From: Mycolicibacterium moriokaense
GTDB taxonomy: Bacteria; Actinomycetota; Actinomycetes; Mycobacteriales; Mycobacteriaceae
Direction of reading: 5' to 3'
Assembly (NCBI RefSeq): GCF_003347205.1
Contig: NZ_QQBJ01000002.1
Coordinates: forward strand, 1-64,000
Length of the DNA stretch: 64,000 nt
This document shows, piece by piece, positions 60,058 to 64,000 of this stretch. The position numbers were made by a program, and so were the translations under genes. The notes beneath the pieces were generated by a model. It was given only the letters and a program-made list of their open reading frames with translations, made no database searches and had not been told where the DNA came from. Within the stretch, counting starts at the first letter, position 1. The number at the start of each line of letters is the position of its first letter.

Positions 60058-60647
60058 GAGAACTGCGAAGAACTGATGCCCGACTTACCTTGGAATTCGA
60101 TACCGAACAAGCTGATGTCGGCAGACGTCGCCTTCGCCACCCGGAATTCCGAGCCGGCCGGATGGAAGATCCCGGTGATCCGCGCAGGCTCGCCGGTCTC
60201 GACGCCGAACGGCACGACATCCTCGACCTCGAAACCCGTTGTGTCGCCGATGCGCACACTGTGGCGCACGCCGTCGTCGACCACCTCGATAGGTGCACGC
60301 TGGACGCCCAGATTCTCTCCGATAAGTGGTCCCAATGCGGCCATCGGGCCGCCGAGTTCGCCGCTGAACACGGCTTGCAGCTTCTCCGCCTGTTCCCCGG
60401 AAGCCGTCGCGTCGATGACGGCACCCAGCCGCCAGTTGCCATCGGTCATCACCTTCGGTGTATCGGCGATGACCGCCACCGTGAGCCCGCCCACGTCGGT
60501 GCCCTCGACGTCGCCGTCGACGATGTTGAAGACGAGCGCTACGCGGCAGTAGTCGTAGTCAGCGCCATTGGCCAGGTTGAAGTTGCAGGGACAGAAGAAG
60601 TCGCACGAACAGGTTTCGACATACGTCCCTCGTAGTTGCCATGCCAT
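60045..60647 (-). CDS. DUF1326 family protein with Cys-rich N-terminus
   Basis: A 200-residue protein. The N-terminus GTYVETCSCDFFCPCNFN contains C-x-C-x3-C-P-C, a likely metal site. The remainder is beta-rich: VALVFNIVDGDVEGTDVGGL, QAVFSGELGGPMAALGPLIG and ARITGIFHPAGSEFRVAKAT. No signal peptide is seen. DUF1326 and DUF2182 genes are a recurrent pair, so they probably work together on a metal or metal-dependent oxidation; this is inference. ATG 60647 is the first residue of a well-conserved start (MAWQLRGTY). Confidence 0.87.
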   Translation of the reverse strand: MAWQLRGTYVETCSCDFFCPCNFNLANGADYDYCRVALVFNIVDGDVEGTDVGGLTVAVIADTPKVMTDGNWRLGAVIDATASGEQAEKLQAVFSGELGGPMAALGPLIGENLGVQRAPIEVVDDGVRHSVRIGDTTGFEVEDVVPFGVETGEPARITGIFHPAGSEFRVAKATSADISLFGIEFQGKSGISSSQFSWAA

Positions 60648-60827
60648 AGCCGAATTTTCCGCCTTCCGCCGGGCGATCGGACGGATTCAGCAGAAACGAT
60701 CCCGGGCGACGGGCGGCCACGCTTAAGTCCCTCGTCTGGTGAGTGTCGCGGATCAGCCGAAATAACTGACACCCATCAACCGGAGGCGAAATGTCACACA
60801 TCAACCGAGGTAATACACGGCCTGAAG

Positions 60828-60901
60828 TGGGGCGGGCGGGGCTCGAACCCGCGACCAATGGATTATGAGTCCACGGCTCTAACCGACTGAGCTACCGCCC
60901 C
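60828..60901 (-). tRNA. tRNA-Met (anticodon CAU)
   Basis: On the minus strand a 74-nt cloverleaf forms. The acceptor arm GGGGCGG pairs with CCGCCCC, the D arm is GCTC/GAGC, and the anticodon stem GTGGA/TCCAT encloses CTCATAA, giving anticodon CAT. The T arm contains TTCGAGC, and the discriminator is A with no encoded CCA. The first base pair G-C and the absence of an initiator C-A mismatch argue for an elongator. A tRNA-Ile with lysidine-modified CAU remains possible and would need tilS-site comparison. Confidence 0.88.
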
Positions 60902-60947
60902 TGGTGCACGGCATTAGAGACTATCCCCCGCCGCACAAGCACCGCGT

Positions 60948-61454
60948 TCAGGACGTCGACGACGACAATCGCTTCGTCGACCCCGCGAAGCTCAAGGCGT
61001 GCTCGTAGGTGGCCATGTTGTCGGTGGAGATCTTGTCGTGGACGCGGCGCTCCAACAGCAGACGAAGCACCGGGCTGTAGGCGTGATAGGTCTCGTGAAA
61101 CGTCAAAAGCGTTGTGCCGTCGGGCTGTTCCTCTAGTTGGTGGAAGCCCTCCGCGCGAGACCAGAGTGGCTTGGCGATCGCCACATACCGGGACAGTTCG
61201 TTGATGCGCGCCTCGGTGACCGTCTCCCACGACCTCGCCTTGCCGCCGGACAGCAGATAGCGGGGCACATTGAAGACGCACGTCCGCACCAACCCCTGAC
61301 CTGCCTCGTCGCCTTCGTTGAGGATCTCGATCCGGCCTGCCGGGTACTCGATGACGCGCGGCAGGCTCGACCCAGGCGGTGCCGGTGGATGCAGCACCCG
61401 CCAGACCCTGCGCGGCGGCGCGTCCACCGCGAACGTCGCCGTGAATGACCGCAT
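60948..61454 (-). CDS. SRPBCC-fold protein (DUF2505-like)
   Basis: A 168-residue protein with the START/Bet v1-like layout: SFTATFAVDAPPRRVWRVLH at the start, RIEILNEGDEAGQGLVRTCV in the sheet, and a C-terminal helix of the type LRLLLERRVHDKISTDNMAT. It probably binds a hydrophobic ligand in the cytosol; no catalytic residue is evident. Its start overlaps the nitroreductase stop by ATGA, so the two are co-translated. It lies 46 bases from tRNA-Met. Confidence 0.78.
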   Translation of the reverse strand: MRSFTATFAVDAPPRRVWRVLHPPAPPGSSLPRVIEYPAGRIEILNEGDEAGQGLVRTCVFNVPRYLLSGGKARSWETVTEARINELSRYVAIAKPLWSRAEGFHQLEEQPDGTTLLTFHETYHAYSPVLRLLLERRVHDKISTDNMATYEHALSFAGSTKRLSSSTS

Positions 61455-62083
61455 CAGTGCACGTCCCAGCTGTTCCACGAGGTGATCGTCTCCACCGGAG
61501 GACGCTTCGCCGGCTTGAAATCGGTGCCGATCGTGTAGGCCACCGGAAGCAGCGCTGCCTGCGTGACGGTGTCGGGGATGTCGAGGAGTTCGGCGACCGC
61601 GTCGGCCTTCATCAGGTGCAGCGTCGTCCACACCGATCCCAGACCCCGCGCCCGAAGCGCCAGCATGAAGCTCCACGCCGCCGGGATGATCGACGCCCAT
61701 TCTGACGCGGCGACCACCAATTCGGGTTGATCCAGGCGGCCCTCGACACACGGGATCACATGCACCGGCACCTGGGCGAGCGTCTGGCTCAGCGCATGCG
61801 CACTCTCATAGACCCTGCGGGTCTGCGGGTCCTCGGTCGTGCGCGCGGCGTGCGCCAGATATGCCTCGCCACAGCTGCGATAGATCTCGGCGATGGCCGC
61901 CCGCTTGTCGGCGTCGGTGACCACCATCCAGCGCCAGTTCTGGCCGTTGCTCGAAGTCGGTGCCTGGACAGCCAGGCGCAGGCATTCGAGGATGACCTCG
62001 CGCTCGACGGGTCTGTTCAGGTCGAGCCGACGCCGGACGGCCCTCGTCGTCGAAAGCACCTCGTCCACCGCAGCGATGTCCAC
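61454..62083 (-). CDS. Nitroreductase-family FMN-dependent oxidoreductase
   Basis: A 209-residue flavoprotein. FMN-binding elements are TTRAVRRRLDLNRPV (the R-R-x-R-x-F/L type start), QAPTSSNGQNWRWMVVTD, then LALRARGLGSVWTTLHL and AALLPVAYTIGTDFKPAKRP. It reduces nitro, quinone or enone groups with NAD(P)H. Start GTG 62083 was preferred because the more distant region (62109-62164) is an inverted-repeat element. ATGA overlap joins it to the SRPBCC gene. Confidence 0.85.
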   Translation of the reverse strand: MDIAAVDEVLSTTRAVRRRLDLNRPVEREVILECLRLAVQAPTSSNGQNWRWMVVTDADKRAAIAEIYRSCGEAYLAHAARTTEDPQTRRVYESAHALSQTLAQVPVHVIPCVEGRLDQPELVVAASEWASIIPAAWSFMLALRARGLGSVWTTLHLMKADAVAELLDIPDTVTQAALLPVAYTIGTDFKPAKRPPVETITSWNSWDVH

Positions 62084-62108
62084 GAAGCCCAATGGTGCCC
62101 CAGTGGCC

Positions 62109-62169
62109 CCGCGAGCGTGCACAGATGCACGTCCTTGCGCGGCGTGTCCTGTGCAGACACGCACGCTCG
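62109..62169. repeat. Dispersed nested inverted repeat, full copy, opposite orientation
   Basis: CCGCGAGCGTGCACAG, then a 14-base linker, then GCGGCGTGTC and CAGACACGCACGCTCG. Two blocks match the reverse complement of 27277-27337 almost base for base, while the linker differs. Outer arms CGAGCGTGC and GCACGCTCG pair exactly. It lies between the nitroreductase and CMD-family genes, both on the minus strand, so here it is not between convergent genes. Confidence 0.8.
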
Positions 62170-62180
62170 CCGAGCGAAAG

Positions 62181-63020
62181 TCAGCAGGAGACGGTCTGGC
62201 CGTCTTCGTCGACGACGAAGATCTCGGTGCCGCTTTGCACCTTCGGCGCGTCGGCGCCCAGGGCGACCATGATCTTGTTGGCGGCGTTGCGCATCACGTC
62301 CACGGTCAACTCGTAGGACTCGTCTTCGGTGAAGTACGCCTGCACACCTGCCCTCACGTCCGGCGCGATGTTCGCGGGCGTCCATATCAACGCATCCGCG
62401 TACCGCAGCGCCGCTTTGTGCCGGTCGGTCAACGCATCCGACGCGTCGTAGAACTCGATGTGCTCGTAGAGCGACTCCGACCCACCGGCCTCCAGCGCGT
62501 GGGCCTCGCGACGCGACTTGCACAGCCGGCAGTTGTGCTGGGTGGCGCCACGCAGCCGCACCACTTCCGTCGTCACCGGGTCCAGCGCCCGCAGTCGCGC
62601 GACGCCCGGCAGGAAGCTGTCGAACAGCACGGAGGCCAGGTCGCCGTCGTGGTCCCAGACGACCTCGTCGCCCCACGGCACCGGCAACCCGAGCGCTTCG
62701 AAACCGGTCCGCACCCGCGGCAGGAAGTCGGCGAAATAGGTCAGCATCACCGCGGGAAACGCCGCGCCGCCGAGCGCCGACGTGAAGCGGCCCCGCAGAT
62801 CGCCGCTGACCGAGGACACGTCCACGCTGAACTGCTCGGCGAACTCCACGAGCACCGCCTCGGCGTCGTCGGCCGGTCCGTCGACGCCGATCTCGGCGGG
62901 CAGCGGCGGCAGCGACAGCGTCGTGGCGCAGGTCTGGCGCACCAGCGCGGTGATCCGTTGGTGCCCGGGTGGCGCCAGGGCGACCAGTCGGGCCAGTTCG
63001 CCGTTCAGCGGATCGCGCAT
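62181..63020 (-). CDS. Carboxymuconolactone decarboxylase/AhpD-like protein
   Basis: A 279-residue alpha-helical protein. The AhpD-type redox motif is [20 protein letters not shown] (C-x-x-C with a following histidine). The rest is helical: [20 protein letters not shown] and [20 protein letters not shown], then [20 protein letters not shown]. This double-length form resembles fused AhpD domains with a divergent N-terminal half. It may reduce peroxides or act on an aromatic-ring intermediate. It ends 11 bases past the repeat element and begins seven bases after the TldD/PmbA-like gene, so they are likely co-transcribed. Confidence 0.82.
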   Translation of the reverse strand: MRDPLNGELARLVALAPPGHQRITALVRQTCATTLSLPPLPAEIGVDGPADDAEAVLVEFAEQFSVDVSSVSGDLRGRFTSALGGAAFPAVMLTYFADFLPRVRTGFEALGLPVPWGDEVVWDHDGDLASVLFDSFLPGVARLRALDPVTTEVVRLRGATQHNCRLCKSRREAHALEAGGSESLYEHIEFYDASDALTDRHKAALRYADALIWTPANIAPDVRAGVQAYFTEDESYELTVDVMRNAANKIMVALGADAPKVQSGTEIFVVDEDGQTVSC

Positions 63021-63027
63021 CGTCGCA

Positions 63028-64000
63028 TTATTGCGCCTGGCTCACCGAGGACATGTGGAAGTCCGGGATCCGCAGCGACGGCATCGCCGCTCTGGTGGCC
63101 CAGTCGCCCCATTCGCGGGGCAGCGTGACCTCGCTTACACCGGCCTCGCTGACCCGCCGCAGCAGATCGAGCGGGCTCTCGTTGAACCGGAAGTTGTTCA
63201 CGGCGCCGGCGACCTGTCCGTCCTCGATCAGGTAGACGCCGTCGCGGGTCAGCCCGGTCAGCAGCAACACACCCGGGTCGACGACCCGGATGTACCACAG
63301 CGTGGTCAGCAGCAGCCCGCGCTCCGTGCCCGCGACCATGTCGGCCAGGCTGGCCGTGCCGCCGGTCATCAGCAGGTTGTCCGCCGCCACGGCAACCGGC
63401 ACGTGGTATTCGGCCGCGGTCGCCCGTGGATACGCCAACGCGTTGATCGCACCGTCGCGGATCCAGTCCACCCGCTCGATGTCCATGCCGTTGTCGAACA
63501 CCGACGCCCGCTGCGACGACGCGGCCACGGCCACGAAGGGCGAGCACTCCAGGCCCGGCGCCGCCGGATCGGAGTACAGCGTCAACGGCAAGTCGGTCAG
63601 CGTCTCCCCCACCCGCGTGCCGCCGCCCGGCGCCGAGAACGCGGTGCGACCCTCCTGCGCCCCGCGGCCGTCCATCGACCACGACAGGTAGATCATCAGA
63701 TCGGCGACCGCCGACGGCGGCAGCAACGTCTCGTAGCGCCCTGCGGGCAGTTCGATGCTGCGCTGCGCCCACCCGAGCCGGTTCGAGAGCTCCTCCAGCA
63801 TGGAATCGGTTGGCACGTCGACGAAGTCGGGTGTGCTGGTGCCTGCCCACGCGCTGGCGCCGTTTCGTTTGGCGTTGATCTCCACCGAGCCCGTCGGTTG
63901 GGTGAACCGCCGCCGCAGCCCGCCCGACGTCGCGACGAACGTCGTCTCCAGAATGTGGCGCGCGTAGCCGAAAAGCCGGTCAGCGCGCGGAAACCCACGC
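63028..64000 (-). CDS. TldD/PmbA-family metallopeptidase-related protein (partial, N-terminus beyond the right edge)
   Basis: About 323 residues of the C-terminal part are visible. The open frame continues to the right edge as [40 protein letters not shown], so the true start is outside the window. C-terminal domain features are [40 protein letters not shown] and [20 protein letters not shown], then [13 protein letters not shown]. This is the beta-rich domain of TldD/TldE proteins, which process small peptides. The zinc-binding HExxxH of TldD subunits lies outside the visible part or may be missing, as in TldE (compare Rv2315c/Rv2314c). Confidence 0.85.
   Translation of the reverse strand, partial: RGFPRADRLFGYARHILETTFVATSGGLRRRFTQPTGSVEINAKRNGASAWAGTSTPDFVDVPTDSMLEELSNRLGWAQRSIELPAGRYETLLPPSAVADLMIYLSWSMDGRGAQEGRTAFSAPGGGTRVGETLTDLPLTLYSDPAAPGLECSPFVAVAASSQRASVFDNGMDIERVDWIRDGAINALAYPRATAAEYHVPVAVAADNLLMTGGTASLADMVAGTERGLLLTTLWYIRVVDPGVLLLTGLTRDGVYLIEDGQVAGAVNNFRFNESPLDLLRRVSEAGVSEVTLPREWGDWATRAAMPSLRIPDFHMSSVSQAQ

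Overview
The window is high-GC DNA from a mycobacterium, most likely a rapid grower of the Mycolicibacterium type. The evidence is the order ahpE - DUF3052 gene - lipoprotein - aceE - mabR - fabD - acpM - kasA - kasB - accD6, followed by glpD/TetR, a diacylglycerol kinase, a Rv2258c-type methyltransferase and mscR. From memory this matches the Rv2238c-Rv2260 stretch of M. tuberculosis, with many extra genes inserted. No transposase, integrase, rRNA or CRISPR array was seen.

Layout. 1-2.1 kb: a RibD/DHFR-like fragment, tRNA-Val, the 1-Cys peroxiredoxin AhpE, a DUF3052 protein and a lipoprotein, all on the minus strand. 2.2-11.9 kb: pyruvate dehydrogenase E1 (aceE), then the mycolic-acid FAS-II block (mabR regulator, fabD, acpM, kasA, kasB, accD6) with a recognisable MabR operator. 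12-20.1 kb: a hemophore-like protein, a catechol O-methyltransferase-like enzyme and a flavin monooxygenase. These are followed by a glycerolipid block in which a TetR/GlpD/VOC/DUF3298 operon is divergent from an AGPS-like flavoenzyme and a diacylglycerol kinase. 20.4 kb: a 30-bp tandem repeat that supplies the stop codons of two convergent genes. 21-27 kb: a serine hydrolase, tautomerase/HxlR, methyltransferases, an extradiol dioxygenase, and MscR with a metallo-beta-lactamase-fold partner. 28-38 kb: TetR/SDR/SABATH methyltransferase, a large acyl-CoA dehydrogenase, a membrane-anchored Hsp70-like protein, a frameshifted NAD(P)-dependent reductase and several exported proteins. 38-46.4 kb: TetR/P450, a Rieske oxygenase, and a four-gene oligopeptide ABC transporter. 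46.4-59 kb: DUF427, an MpaB-type oxygenase, an ECF41/SigJ-like sigma factor, a UbiA prenyltransferase, a WhiB4-like regulator, a SARP remnant, a potassium channel, DUF2254, a ROK repressor divergent from an MFS pump with a clear operator, two SpoIIAA-like genes and a second MFS pump. 59-64 kb: a DUF2182/DUF1326 pair, tRNA-Met, a SRPBCC protein, a nitroreductase, an AhpD-like protein and a TldD/PmbA-family protein cut by the right edge.

The best-supported system is FAS-II. FabD loads malonate onto AcpM, KasA and KasB elongate the meromycolate chain, AccD6 supplies malonyl-CoA, and MabR sits next to the inverted repeat it is known to bind. The less usual features are non-coding: a dispersed nested inverted repeat in three places, the stop-codon-bearing 30-bp array, and several perfect palindromes between divergent genes that pair a regulator with a likely target. 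All function calls rest on remembered family features read by eye; no database search was run.
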